Shown here one piece after another: positions 45,189 to 54,389 of a DNA stretch of 64,000 nucleotides (position 1 is its first letter; each line of letters starts with the position of its first letter). A model generated the notes under the pieces. It made no database searches. It was not told the origin of the DNA and saw only the letters and a list, made by a program, of their open reading frames with translations. The translations under genes and the position numbers were made by a program. Origin of the DNA: Flammeovirga yaeyamensis (GTDB lineage: Bacteria > Bacteroidota > Bacteroidia > Cytophagales > Flammeovirgaceae); contig NZ_CP076132.1 of NCBI RefSeq assembly GCF_018736045.1, positions 3,085,501-3,149,500 of the forward strand, given 5' to 3'.

Positions 45189-46826
45189 TTAAGATTTACT
45201 TTTCTTTTTCTTCGCCGCTTTTTTCGCTTTCTGTGCTCTTACCACAGGATCCGGCTCAAAAAATTGAGGATAACCACCATTGGTATAATCACCATCACAT
45301 TCTTTTAGAAGGATTGATTTTAACGAGGCTACTTTCTCTGAATGTTGATCATTCAATACCTTTTCCTCACGGTAATCTTCATTGATATTGTACAACTGGA
45401 AAACATCATCTTTGATCTGATAACGTAGCTTCCATCCTTCTTTTGTCACGATTGCTGGACCTAATTTGGAGGCAAAAACTGTATACTCTTTTTCCTGACC
45501 TTTTCCTTTTAGAAGTGTTTTAGAATAAGAGAAACTATCCTTCCCTTCTACCTGATCTACTCCAATTAGATCAGCCATAGTGTTCATGATATCATAATTA
45601 TTCACTAATTGATTAGAAGTCTGTCCGGCTTTAATCTTACCTTTCCAATACCAAATTAAAGGTACTCTTACACCACCTTCCCAGTTATCACGTTTCAAAC
45701 CAGCCATTCCGTCGTTACCGTCGAATACATCGTTGGCTTGGTCGCTGTAGAATTTTGTAGTGATATTATCAAAAGCTTTTCCTTCTTTTGTTTTTCTTCT
45801 GAAAGTTCTTCCATCTTCTTCATAATGTACCTCATGTCCATTATCACTTGATAAGATGATGATCGTATTATCTAAAATCCCTAATTCCTCACATTTTGCA
45901 TAAATCTGCCCTACCGTGTTATCAAAGATTTTGATCATTGTAGCGTATTCTTTTTCCAACGAAGTGAGCCCCTCAGCATTCTTTAATTCTTCATCGATTT
46001 CTGGTACTTGAACAGGTCCATGAGGCAACTGTGTCGGGTAATATAAGAAGAAAGGTTGATCTGTTTTGTTTGGATTGTTCTCATCCATGTACTCCAACAT
46101 TTTGTCCAATACCAAGTACTCAGAATATTGTTTCTTACCCGTAAAGTCCCAACGAATTTTAAAGTTTTCTGGAGATTCTTTTTTAGGAGTAACGGCACAA
46201 TCGGCGTGTGTATTTCCTTCAATTTCTATCAACTCTCCGTTCTCAAATAAGAAAGGTGGATAGAAACCATGGCAACGTCTGTGGTCATAGAAACCATAAT
46301 GATAATCCCATCCGTGGTTTTCCATTCTTTCTGGAGTTGTTGCAAATCCCCATTCTAACTTACCAAATTGAGCTGTTTTATAGCCTGCATTTTTAGCTAC
46401 AGTAGCCAAATACACTTCGTTTTCTCTTGGAGGAGCAAACTCATGAATTTGTTCCTGAATTTTATTTATATCTACGTCTTTCGAATCTCTCAACCAAATA
46501 CCCGGACGTGTTAATGTATAGTATTCATTTTGTGTGTGACAATCGTGCATACCCGTAATTAAACTTGCTCGAGCAGGTGCACAAAAGTTACTTCCGTAGG
46601 CATGATTAAATTTCATACCTCCATCTACCAACTTATCAATGTTAGGTGTTGTAAAATGCTTTTGTCCCCAAGAACTTAACATCCCTCTACCCATATCATC
46701 CGCGTAAATTAGAATGATATTAGGTTGTTTTTTCTTTTTCGATTCTGTCTTATCATCATCAATTTTATTGTTCGAACAGAACAAAATTAACGAAGAAGCT
46801 AAAGCGATGAAGTTTAGTAATTTCAT
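45189..46826 (-). CDS. S1 family sulfatase lipoprotein
   Basis: Sulfatase of 545 aa. Lipobox LILFC (Cys17) predicts lipid anchoring. The metal site begins NIILIYADDMGRG (Asp43, Asp44), and the formylglycine motif is CAPARASLITG with Cys82, the residue converted by the sulfatase-maturing enzyme. SSDNGHEVHYEEDG and YDIMNTMADLIGV are further family motifs. The C-terminus is Lys-rich (KKAAKKKKSKS). Marine Bacteroidota use such enzymes on sulfated algal polysaccharides, but no polysaccharide locus is adjacent, so the substrate is open. Confidence 0.92.
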   Translation of the reverse strand: MKLLNFIALASSLILFCSNNKIDDDKTESKKKKQPNIILIYADDMGRGMLSSWGQKHFTTPNIDKLVDGGMKFNHAYGSNFCAPARASLITGMHDCHTQNEYYTLTRPGIWLRDSKDVDINKIQEQIHEFAPPRENEVYLATVAKNAGYKTAQFGKLEWGFATTPERMENHGWDYHYGFYDHRRCHGFYPPFLFENGELIEIEGNTHADCAVTPKKESPENFKIRWDFTGKKQYSEYLVLDKMLEYMDENNPNKTDQPFFLYYPTQLPHGPVQVPEIDEELKNAEGLTSLEKEYATMIKIFDNTVGQIYAKCEELGILDNTIIILSSDNGHEVHYEEDGRTFRRKTKEGKAFDNITTKFYSDQANDVFDGNDGMAGLKRDNWEGGVRVPLIWYWKGKIKAGQTSNQLVNNYDIMNTMADLIGVDQVEGKDSFSYSKTLLKGKGQEKEYTVFASKLGPAIVTKEGWKLRYQIKDDVFQLYNINEDYREEKVLNDQHSEKVASLKSILLKECDGDYTNGGYPQFFEPDPVVRAQKAKKAAKKKKSKS

Positions 46827-47097
46827 TATTCTATGATTAACTCATTTCAATATAATTCCAAAAATTGGGTGATTTCATTTCTAGCCCAACAATATTTCCT
46901 TACAAGATTAATTTTTTGAAATGACTTTAGTGTGACCAGAAGTTTTTTGATTGTATTCAAGAATATAAAAAACTGATTAAAAGCTTCTTGAAAATCATTT
47001 TTGGACAAAAACTATTTGATGATATCACGAAAAGATAAATTAATTTAGAAAGTACTCTTGGAAAAGTTGTCGTAGAAATGGTTTCTTTTATGGCATA
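46827..47097. other. Intergenic before orphan terminator
   Basis: No open frame of coding quality. A loose stem AGTTTTTT/AAAAAACT (about 46938-46975) can be drawn. The following terminator (47098-47134) has no gene to serve on the plus strand, so an untranslated transcript could lie here. Confidence 0.3.
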
Positions 47098-47134
47098 AAA
47101 AAATCTCCATAGACTAAAAATCTATGGAGTTTTT
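47098..47134 (+). terminator. Orphan intrinsic terminator
   Basis: CTCCATAGA (47105-47113) pairs with TCTATGGAG (47121-47129), followed by five T. The upstream gene is on the other strand and starts at 46826. Confidence 0.75.
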
Positions 47135-47167
47135 GCGTAAATTCGATCTTCTAGCAAACAAAATATT

Positions 47168-47863
47168 ATGAAAACACTATTACTCCTACCCTTATTATTT
47201 ATTTCTAGTATTCTTTTGAGCCAAACAATGGGAATGGAAGAAATAGAACATCAAGATATTTCTATTTGGGAAACTACCTCTGTAAAAGACTATGGGAACG
47301 TTTATCACTTTGGTGATTCTGAGTGGGAATATAGTCTTGTCATCGTCGTATTGAATCCAAATAATATTATTGCATATAAAGTACAAGGACATTTTAACGA
47401 TAATGCAACAGCTTGGATTCATGATTATGAGCATTTAAATGATGTGAAAATTGAAGGCAGTAAATTTTATTCCAAAGAGTTTAATGGAGAATTCGCCACT
47501 TATAAAGGAAAAACCAAAGGATTGAAAATGTTTGATGAAAACGAATCATTTACTTCTAAAGAATATGAATTTGGATATTTATCCTACACTCTAAAACAGT
47601 ACCTCAAAGGAAAATTTCCAACAGCTTCTTATATTGAATTAGATAAATCAACCCTTCAGCAATTTGATAAGTTTGACTTACAAATTATGAGAAACGAAAT
47701 CTTTGCGAGATATGGATATATATTCAAAAAAGGAGGTAAAATGGAAAGCTATTTTACAACTCAAGAATGGTATTCAGCTGAACATAAAAACGTCAATTCC
47801 TTTTTAACTACATTAGAAAAACGTAATATTAAATTGATTCAAGAGGTTGAATCCACTAAATAA
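47168..47863 (+). CDS. YARHG domain protein, exported
   Basis: Protein of 231 aa with a signal peptide (MKTLLLLPLLFISSILLSQ). The C-terminal part (about 160-225) is a YARHG domain: LQIMRNEIFARYGYIFKKGG then YFTTQEWYSAEH. This domain is extracellular and of unknown role. The N-terminal part is unassigned. The stop is 13 bases before the VOC gene start; they may be co-transcribed. Confidence 0.83.
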   Translation: MKTLLLLPLLFISSILLSQTMGMEEIEHQDISIWETTSVKDYGNVYHFGDSEWEYSLVIVVLNPNNIIAYKVQGHFNDNATAWIHDYEHLNDVKIEGSKFYSKEFNGEFATYKGKTKGLKMFDENESFTSKEYEFGYLSYTLKQYLKGKFPTASYIELDKSTLQQFDKFDLQIMRNEIFARYGYIFKKGGKMESYFTTQEWYSAEHKNVNSFLTTLEKRNIKLIQEVESTK

Positions 47864-47876
47864 AACAAACACTACT

Positions 47877-48257
47877 ATGAATCTCAATCAAATTACTGTA
47901 CCGTCATTAGACCTCACTAAATCTATCCCCTTTTATCAAACTCTAGGGTTAAAACTTATTGTAAAAGCATTACCGCATTATGCTCGTTTTGTTTGTCCCG
48001 ATGGCAACTCCACTTTCTCTCTTCATCAGGTAGAACAATTACCCAAAGGAGAAGGTATCTATGTATATTTTGAATGTGATGATTTGGACGATCAAGTACA
48101 TCAATTAAAACAACAAGGATTACAATTCGAACAAGAACCTGTAGACCAAACATGGTTATGGAGAGAGGCACGTCTAAAAGATCCTGATGGAAATCAGATT
48201 ATACTATTTTTTGCAGGAGAGAATCGTTTGAATCCACCTTGGAGACTCAAAGAATAA
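47877..48257 (+). CDS. VOC/glyoxalase superfamily protein
   Basis: Protein of 126 aa with one VOC fold of two beta-alpha-beta-beta-beta units: MNLNQITVPSLDLTKSIPFY at the start and RLKDPDGNQIILFFAG near 105-120. ATG 47877 begins the domain, so it is chosen over the frame start at 47847 that overlaps the YARHG gene. Family members bind a metal and handle small molecules (lyases, dioxygenases, resistance proteins); the substrate is unknown. Confidence 0.85.
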   Translation: MNLNQITVPSLDLTKSIPFYQTLGLKLIVKALPHYARFVCPDGNSTFSLHQVEQLPKGEGIYVYFECDDLDDQVHQLKQQGLQFEQEPVDQTWLWREARLKDPDGNQIILFFAGENRLNPPWRLKE

Positions 48258-48319
48258 AATATTTGGATTGGACTTTAATAAAATTACCTAAATATTAAGT
48301 CTATTATCACTATTTAGTA

Positions 48320-48349
48320 TTGTATTTTTTTGATCTTTGTCTATTTTTG
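48320..48349 (+). promoter_or_regulatory. Housekeeping-type promoter of MerC gene
   Basis: TTG (48320-48322), 19 bp, TATTTTTG (48342-48349) match the Bacteroidota -33/-7 pattern. The predicted start near 48355 lies before the ATG at 48373 and after the alternative start 48337, which rules that one out. Confidence 0.65.
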
Positions 48350-48372
48350 CAATAAAGTCGCAAAATACATTT

Positions 48373-48777
48373 ATGGATATATTTAAAGATAGATCAGATC
48401 AATTTGGTGCAGTCGCTAGTTTTGTATGTTTGGTACATTGTATCGCTACCCCTTTATTATTTGTAGCGGGTTCTTGTGCTTCTAGTTGCAGTGCACATAA
48501 CTTGCCCATTTGGTGGAAAATAATTGATCCAATTTTTCTATTTATCGCATTTGTAGCCATATTTCAATCCACAAAAAATACGTCGAGTACTTGGATGAAA
48601 CCTGCAATGTGGACCACTTGGTCATTTTTAGCTTTCATTATTATCAATGAAAAATTAGGAATGATAGAGTTATTTGAAGAAATCATTTACATACCTGCTA
48701 TTATATTGATTGTTCTTCATATCTATAATAGAAAATATTGTCGTTGTAAAGCAACTAAGTGTTGTTCAACCTCATAA
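48373..48777 (+). CDS. MerC-like membrane protein
   Basis: Inner-membrane protein of 134 aa with four helices. FVCLVHCIATPLLF and the SCASSC pair carry the Cys/His pattern of the MerC mercury-transport family, but many chromosomal MerC-domain proteins are not part of mercury operons and no merA or merP is nearby. The C-terminus is rich in Cys and Lys (YCRCKATKCC). A metal-related role is plausible. Confidence 0.8.
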   Translation: MDIFKDRSDQFGAVASFVCLVHCIATPLLFVAGSCASSCSAHNLPIWWKIIDPIFLFIAFVAIFQSTKNTSSTWMKPAMWTTWSFLAFIIINEKLGMIELFEEIIYIPAIILIVLHIYNRKYCRCKATKCCSTS

Positions 48778-48799
48778 CAATACTTTGATGATAAAGTAT

Positions 48800-48840
48800 A
48801 AAGCTCATCACTTTCTAGTTGAAGTAATGAGCTTTTTTTT
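48800..48840 (+). terminator. Terminator after MerC gene
   Basis: AAAGCTCAT (48800-48808) pairs with ATGAGCTTT (48827-48835), extended by ACTT/AAGT inside; eight T follow. Confidence 0.87.
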
Positions 48841-48899
48841 GAAGTTAGATCACTTCAATTCATTTATATTAATTAGATTTATAAAAAAGATCATTTATA

Positions 48900-49259
48900 A
48901 TGGCATCAGAAAAAATAATCTATCAAGATAAAGAGTTTAATTGTTCGCTGGCCTTTACACTACAATTAATCGGTGATAAATACAAAAGCCTCATATTATT
49001 TCACTTAAAAGAGGGACCTCAACGTTCTGGAGAGTTACAAAAAAGTATAACAGATATTTCTAATCGAATGTTTACGTATTCAATAAGAGCTTTAGAAAAG
49101 GATCAATTGGTTAAAAGAAAAGTATATCCTGTAACACCTCCTAGAGTAGAATATGAACTTACTGATGCTGGAAAGTCACTTATCCCCATCATTCTAAAAT
49201 TAGATCAATGGGGACAAGAATTTGCTAGAAACCATTATTTATATGCTCCAGCTGAATAA
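48900..49259 (+). CDS. HxlR family transcriptional regulator
   Basis: Winged-helix regulator of 119 aa. FNCSLAFTLQLIGDKYKSLILFHL begins the family domain with the N-terminal Cys used by redox sensors (Cys15), and RSGELQKSITDISNRMFTYSIRAL holds the recognition helix. The 3' end overlaps the convergent VOC gene by 25 bases. It may control that gene or itself. Confidence 0.9.
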   Translation: MASEKIIYQDKEFNCSLAFTLQLIGDKYKSLILFHLKEGPQRSGELQKSITDISNRMFTYSIRALEKDQLVKRKVYPVTPPRVEYELTDAGKSLIPIILKLDQWGQEFARNHYLYAPAE

Positions 49260-49753
49260 TGTAATTCATATGAATGAGAATATATTTCGAAGACAGTTCC
49301 AAATGGATCTTCTACATAACACATTCTATATGGTTTTTCTCCAGGATAGTATTCTCTAATTGGCATTCTTTGCTTCCCTCCTGCATCAACAATTTTTTGA
49401 ACTAACCCTTCAACATCGGGATCTTGCACAGAAAAATGGAACAAGCCTGTTCTAAATGGTTCGAAGTTGGGCTTTAGATCCTTACTTTCTTTAAATTCGA
49501 AAAGCTCAAAACCAATCTTATCGCCACTCGAAAGATGTGCAATTCTAAAAGTGCCCCACCCTTCTCCAAATACATCAATGCACATTTGGCCTATTGCTGT
49601 TTCATTTTCTTCAGTTACCAAGGTAGGTTCCATAATTACATAAAAACCTAAAACCTCTGTATAAAACTTTACTGCTTTTTCAATATCTGGTACTGTTATA
49701 CCAATATGAGAAAATGTTTTTGGGTAGATATTTAATGCTTCGTTATTATTCAT
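49235..49753 (-). CDS. VOC/glyoxalase superfamily protein
   Basis: Protein of 172 aa with one glyoxalase-type domain: FSHIGITVPDIEKAVKFYTE (about 14-33), and CYVEDPFGTVFEIYSHS near the C-terminus. Metal-ligand positions His/Glu are present (HIGI, HFSV, FEIY). It overlaps the HxlR gene end to end and is read from a promoter region with two TAGTTACAT repeats, which may be the regulator's site. Substrate unknown. Confidence 0.87.
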   Translation of the reverse strand: MNNNEALNIYPKTFSHIGITVPDIEKAVKFYTEVLGFYVIMEPTLVTEENETAIGQMCIDVFGEGWGTFRIAHLSSGDKIGFELFEFKESKDLKPNFEPFRTGLFHFSVQDPDVEGLVQKIVDAGGKQRMPIREYYPGEKPYRMCYVEDPFGTVFEIYSHSYELHYSAGAYK

Positions 49754-49872
49754 AATGTAATTTAAATAGTGATGGATTAATTTATTATCTATCTGTTAAA
49801 ACTCTCAATACAATAAATAAGATAGCGTTCTAACATGAAACAAAATAAATATACAAAACTATGTTATACAAG

Positions 49873-49900
49873 TAGTTACATCAAATGCATATAGTTACAT
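49873..49900 (-). promoter_or_regulatory. Direct repeat TAGTTACAT before VOC gene
   Basis: TAGTTACAT at 49873-49881 and 49892-49900, 19 bp apart, about 125 bp upstream of the VOC start at 49753. A binding site for the nearby HxlR protein is possible but unproven. The rest of 49754-50039 shows no gene. Confidence 0.35.
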
Positions 49901-50039
49901 AAATGTGTAAAATCATGTTTATCAAAGAGAAAAATGAACAAATTTTTTTTAAAATTTATTCCATTATTTCATCATACTTTTCGATAACACTCTATTATTA
50001 TCTTTGTATTGTTAATCAATAATTTTTCATTTGATAATC

Positions 50040-50387
50040 ATGAATGACAAAGACACGTTTTATCTCAATCAACCAGAACCCAATAGCAGCTGTTTTTTAG
50101 CTCTCCGATCTTTATTAATTGGTGTTCACCCAGATATAGAAGAAACAATAAAATATGGGATACCTTGCTTTAGTTTCAGAAAAAAACCGTTGTGTTATTT
50201 ATGGAAAGATAAGAAAACGGATGAGCCCTATTTATTATGGGTGGATGGACTTCTATTACATCACAATCGATTGGAAACAGGCAGTAGAAAAAAGATGAAA
50301 ATTCTTCGAGTGAACCCTCATGAGGATCTTGAAATTGAATTAATACAAAGCATTTTAAAAACTGCTATAGAATTACGTATTAATTGA
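50040..50387 (+). CDS. DUF1801 family protein
   Basis: Protein of 115 aa from the ATG at 50040 (a TTG nine bases earlier is less likely). The motif HPDIEETIKYGIPCFSFRKKPLCYL is the DUF1801 (YdhG-like) core, here spanning about 33-57 (cited by position because of length). Function unknown. A -7 box TATCTTTG lies at 49999-50006, predicting a leader of about 30 bases. Followed 50 bases later by the metallo-hydrolase gene. Confidence 0.83.
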   Translation: MNDKDTFYLNQPEPNSSCFLALRSLLIGVHPDIEETIKYGIPCFSFRKKPLCYLWKDKKTDEPYLLWVDGLLLHHNRLETGSRKKMKILRVNPHEDLEIELIQSILKTAIELRIN

Positions 50388-50437
50388 TTTGAATCAAGGC
50401 ATATTTATCTCTACAAATTTACCTTTGAAATAAAAAG

Positions 50438-51085
50438 ATGAAATTATATCCTATAAGAAAACTGGTTGTTTCTGGAGAATTTATCACCAATTGTTATGTA
50501 TTGGATAGAGAAGGAAAATGTTTCATTATCGATCCAGGCTATGAAAAAGAACGTATTCAAGAATATATCAAAAAAGAAGGATTAGAGGTGATTGGTATCC
50601 TACTTACACATGCACATATCGACCATATGGAGGCATTAGATTGTTTTGATGTACCTATCTACATTCACGAAATAGAATACAAAGTTTTAATGGATGATAA
50701 TTTGAATGGGTTCGGCTATTTTCAAAAGGACAAAGGGTACGATTTATCGAAAATGGAGATCAGAAAAATTAATGAGGAGACTAAAATTCCTTTAGGGGAT
50801 GAAGAGATTTCAGTAATACATTGTCCAGGTCATACTATAGGAGGTGTCACATTTAAAATTGGTCATGATTTATATACTGGTGATACATTATTTGAAGGTT
50901 CTGTTGGTAAATGGGATCGCCCAACTGCAAATCTTCAAGACTTGAAAAAATCAGTAATTAGACTCATCGATGAGCAACCTGATCATATGCTCATACATCC
51001 CGGACATGGAAGAAGTAGTTCTATTGGTATGGAGAAACAGATCAATCCGTTTTATCATCGATGGAAAAGGGAGTCAATGATTTAA
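50438..51085 (+). CDS. Metallo-beta-lactamase fold hydrolase (glyoxalase II-like)
   Basis: Hydrolase of 215 aa. Metal motif THAHIDH at 57-63, HCPGHTIGG at about 128-136, YTGDTLFEG (bridging Asp) and HPGHGRSS near 185. The set is that of the YcbL/GloB-type branch that hydrolyses S-lactoylglutathione or other thioesters; substrate not certain. A -7 box TACCTTTG at 50420-50427 puts the transcription start near 50433, nearly leaderless. Confidence 0.9.
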   Translation: MKLYPIRKLVVSGEFITNCYVLDREGKCFIIDPGYEKERIQEYIKKEGLEVIGILLTHAHIDHMEALDCFDVPIYIHEIEYKVLMDDNLNGFGYFQKDKGYDLSKMEIRKINEETKIPLGDEEISVIHCPGHTIGGVTFKIGHDLYTGDTLFEGSVGKWDRPTANLQDLKKSVIRLIDEQPDHMLIHPGHGRSSSIGMEKQINPFYHRWKRESMI

Positions 51086-51108
51086 CTCATATAAAATACC
51101 ATTTGATT

Positions 51109-51151
51109 ATCCCCCAAGTGAGTGAAGTGACATCATTTACTTGGGGGATTT
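51109..51151 (+). terminator. Terminator after metallo-hydrolase gene
   Basis: ATCCCCCAAGT (51109-51119) pairs with ACTTGGGGGAT (51139-51149) with some inner pairing; T-rich stretch follows. Confidence 0.85.
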
Positions 51152-51298
51152 TACTTTTTTCACTAAAAAATCTTCTTCTTTTTTATGAACGTAACAACAT
51201 TCCGTTCTTCTTAAATATGTTTGTAATATCAACTAAAGTGATTCTTTCGATGAGGAACACGAGTTGAAAACTATTGTATCATTCAAAATGACAAACCT

Positions 51299-51682
51299 AT
51301 GAGAACAATAACTATTACAGATGAATCGATTACAGGCGACAAACTCAATGAATTACTGTTAGAGTTTCAAACAGAATACATTACAGTTAAAGAACTGATT
51401 GAAGCTCGAGTTCGTGAGGAAGTCAAAAAGGTAAAACAAAATACAGGAAGCTATAATAAAGGTTTGGTTTTACCCTCTGCCCTTGAACAAAAACTGAATA
51501 GAAAGAAAGTGCAGAAAATCGATTATGAAAAGCAAGTCTACATCGCTTTAGATGCATTTATGAAAAATGGTTATTTCATTTTGATAGATAAAGAACAAGC
51601 TGAAACTCTTGATCAGAAATTTCATATCGACAACAACACAAAAGTATCATTTATTAAACTAACACCTCTTATTGGTGGCTAA
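51299..51682 (+). CDS. Conserved-looking protein paired with DUF4132 gene
   Basis: Protein of 127 aa, no signal peptide or membrane helix. The N-terminal half is charged and helical (LIEARVREEVKKVKQNT), the C-terminal half has short strands and ends VSFIKLTPLIGG. No family recognised. It ends 11 bases before the DUF4132 gene, so both are probably one transcript and may act together. Confidence 0.7.
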   Translation: MRTITITDESITGDKLNELLLEFQTEYITVKELIEARVREEVKKVKQNTGSYNKGLVLPSALEQKLNRKKVQKIDYEKQVYIALDAFMKNGYFILIDKEQAETLDQKFHIDNNTKVSFIKLTPLIGG

Positions 51683-51693
51683 TCTTCTATATC

Positions 51694-54297
51694 ATGTTTG
51701 GATTATTTAAAAAGAAAAAAGAAGTACTTTCATTTGATATAAAAGCCTTTAAATACTTAAAAGAAATTGTCAGCCAAAATCAATCTGTTTATGGATATCA
51801 AGATTTACAACAATTAGATGTATTTCAAAATATCAAAAAATTATCTGATAATGAGAAAAAGGAATTGATTCATCAGTTTTTAGATATCATCGAAGAGATT
51901 AGAAAAACAAGTACTAAAAAGAACTTGATTCAAAATGGATATCTGAATTTCAATGAAAATTATCATAAGTATTCCAACTTAGCTAATGAAATGATCTCAG
52001 CTCTGTTAAAGAGTAAGATGAATTATGATGATAAAGAATGGATCAATTTAATGAACCGTTTTAAGAATATCGATCAGTCTTTAAAGCAATACAGTGCTTA
52101 TTATTATTCTTTCAATAACTTCCCTATCAATTATACCATTAAGCAAATTGAATATTACTTAAAGGATCATCCTGTTTCCGAGGAGTTATCGGCTTATCTA
52201 ATAGATATGTTGAATTGGAAACAGTTTAAAACAACTGATGATCGATACTATTATGGCAGCAATTTAAATACAGCCAAAAAGAAGATTCAAAAGATTTTGA
52301 ATATCAATCAAGATACAAATAAATTCGAGCTATCATCAAATGATATTGGTCCACAGGTGAATGAAATTATTCAATCGATTTCATCAAAAAATGAGGATTA
52401 TTACGAGTTATTTCATCTAATTTCTGATGTGAATGGAGGAAAGCCTACTCAAAAACTCATCAAAAAAGTAATGGAACTTCAAGATAATATTGGTGTAGAT
52501 CAATATAAAAAAGTTGCACATCAGCTTTTAAAGCTACCATTAACTTATGATTTTGTTACAAAAGAAAAAAGATATAATTGGAGAGATAATGTGCATACTT
52601 ACACTGAAACAACTTTTCTATGTAAACCTTCTCAAAACTTTATAAAAGGGATGGTTTGGAGTATGCACCGATATTCTGACAAAGAAACGATACATCTCCT
52701 TTCTAAATTATGCGAGAAATCTTATTCCAAGATTCCAGGTGTAGGACCTGCTGCCGCTTCCGTTGGAAATGCTACCGCTTATATTCTTGGTAATATGAGA
52801 GGAAAAGATGGATTGGGGGCATTGTCTCGATTAAAATTGAAGGTAAAGCAAAACAATATCAAAAAGACGATTGATAAGTACCTTAACGAGGGAGCGAAGA
52901 AATTCGGTATTTCTGTAGAGGAACTAAAAGAAATGTCGGTACCTGACTTTAAATTAAATCAGGGTAGAAAAAGAATCTTATTAGGCGATCATACTTTAGA
53001 GATAAGTATTGAAGGGAATAATGTAATACAGGTCTTTTTTAATAAAGATGGCAGGTCGCTTAAAAGTGTTCCTTCTGCAGTGAAAAATAGTCCTTCTTTA
53101 TATAATAAACTAAAGGAAGCTCGAAAAGAAATCAAGGAGATTAAGACGGTTGTAAGTTCTCAAAAACAAAGAATAGATAATCAATTTATTTTAGATAGAA
53201 ACTGGGACTATACTTCTTTCAAGAAATACTATATAGAACATGGTGTCCTCTATCCTATTGTGTCTAAACTTATATGGATTTTCACCAAAAATGAGCGAAG
53301 TGTGGATGCTATTTATAAAGACAGCCAATGGTATACTGTTAATGACGAAGTGGTGGATTGGATTGATAATAATACCACTGTAAAACTTTGGCATCCTGTA
53401 CATGTGGAAGAGGATAATATTCTTCAGTGGAGAACTAAAATGATCGATCTAGAATGGAAACAACCCATCAAACAGGCGTTTAGAGAATTGTATTTACTAA
53501 CTGATGCTGAATTGAGTACAAAAAGTTATTCGAACAGAATGGCGGCACATATCATTAAACAACATCAGTTTAATGCTTTATCTAGTCTGCGTGATTGGAA
53601 ATACTCACTAATGGGAGCTTTTGATGATGGTATTGATGCTGATATGGCGTCAAAATATCTTCCTGAATACGGTCTTACAGCTCAATTCTTTATCGATGAG
53701 ATCGTAAGTGATGATGATTTTAATGATACTGGAATTTGGTTACATGTGGCCACTGATCAAGTAAAATTTATCAATAAAGATAATCAAACAGTAGACCTTG
53801 CAGATGTTCCAAAAGTAGTCTTTAGTGAAATTATGCGTGATGTCGATATGTTTGTGGGCGTTTGCAGTGTGGGTAACGATCCACAATGGATGGATAACAA
53901 TGGCGACCGTCAAATACATCGTGGCTACTGGCAATCGTACTCTTTTGGCGATCTAAATGAAATTGCCAAAACAAAAAAATCAATCTTAGAAAACCTTCTG
54001 CCTCGTTTGACAAAACTAAAAGGTAAAGCAGAGATTAATGGTAAATTCTTGATCGTAAAAGGTGATCTAAGAACCTATAAAATCCACATTGGTAGTGGTA
54101 ATATTCTGATGGAACCGAACGATCAATATTTATGTATTGTTCCTGCCCGATCTGCAGAAACAAAGGCCGAAAAAGTCTTTGTCCCTTTTGAAGGAGACAG
54201 AGGTTTATCCATCGTATTAAGTAAGGCGTTCTTGTTAGTGGACGATAAAAAGATCACTGACAGCACTATAACTAGCCAAATTAACAGACAACTTTAA
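51694..54297 (+). CDS. DUF4132 (MolR-like) protein
   Basis: Large cytosolic protein of 867 aa. The first 430 residues are helical and resemble HEAT-like repeats (KKLSDNEKKELIHQFLDIIE; GVGPAAASVGNATAYILGN). The C-terminal half (about 430-800) is the DUF4132 region with WKQPIKQAFRELYLLT followed by ALSSLRDWKYSLMGAFDDG and a terminal beta-rich part. Family members in E. coli include MolR/YehI; the biochemical function is unknown and the role as regulator is doubtful. Preceded by a small partner gene and followed by a terminator. Confidence 0.87.
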   Translation: MFGLFKKKKEVLSFDIKAFKYLKEIVSQNQSVYGYQDLQQLDVFQNIKKLSDNEKKELIHQFLDIIEEIRKTSTKKNLIQNGYLNFNENYHKYSNLANEMISALLKSKMNYDDKEWINLMNRFKNIDQSLKQYSAYYYSFNNFPINYTIKQIEYYLKDHPVSEELSAYLIDMLNWKQFKTTDDRYYYGSNLNTAKKKIQKILNINQDTNKFELSSNDIGPQVNEIIQSISSKNEDYYELFHLISDVNGGKPTQKLIKKVMELQDNIGVDQYKKVAHQLLKLPLTYDFVTKEKRYNWRDNVHTYTETTFLCKPSQNFIKGMVWSMHRYSDKETIHLLSKLCEKSYSKIPGVGPAAASVGNATAYILGNMRGKDGLGALSRLKLKVKQNNIKKTIDKYLNEGAKKFGISVEELKEMSVPDFKLNQGRKRILLGDHTLEISIEGNNVIQVFFNKDGRSLKSVPSAVKNSPSLYNKLKEARKEIKEIKTVVSSQKQRIDNQFILDRNWDYTSFKKYYIEHGVLYPIVSKLIWIFTKNERSVDAIYKDSQWYTVNDEVVDWIDNNTTVKLWHPVHVEEDNILQWRTKMIDLEWKQPIKQAFRELYLLTDAELSTKSYSNRMAAHIIKQHQFNALSSLRDWKYSLMGAFDDGIDADMASKYLPEYGLTAQFFIDEIVSDDDFNDTGIWLHVATDQVKFINKDNQTVDLADVPKVVFSEIMRDVDMFVGVCSVGNDPQWMDNNGDRQIHRGYWQSYSFGDLNEIAKTKKSILENLLPRLTKLKGKAEINGKFLIVKGDLRTYKIHIGSGNILMEPNDQYLCIVPARSAETKAEKVFVPFEGDRGLSIVLSKAFLLVDDKKITDSTITSQINRQL

Positions 54298-54333
54298 TCC
54301 CACCTATCTTTATTAGTGTTGGGAAAATGAAAT

Positions 54334-54365
54334 AAGCTGAGCGTCAAACGACACTCAGCTTTTTC
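54334..54365 (+). terminator. Terminator after DUF4132 gene
   Basis: AAGCTGAGcGTC (54334-54345) pairs with GACaCTCAGCTT (54350-54361) around an AAAC loop, then T-run. Confidence 0.87.
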
Positions 54366-54389
54366 AAAGAATGGATTTATCTAAGTATA

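Noticed and set aside
48337-48372. Upstream start for the MerC-like protein
   Set aside because: It lies inside the predicted promoter (-7 box 48342-48349).
48373-48777. Mercury resistance operon
   Set aside because: Only a MerC-like protein is present; no merA, merP, merT or MerR gene is adjacent.
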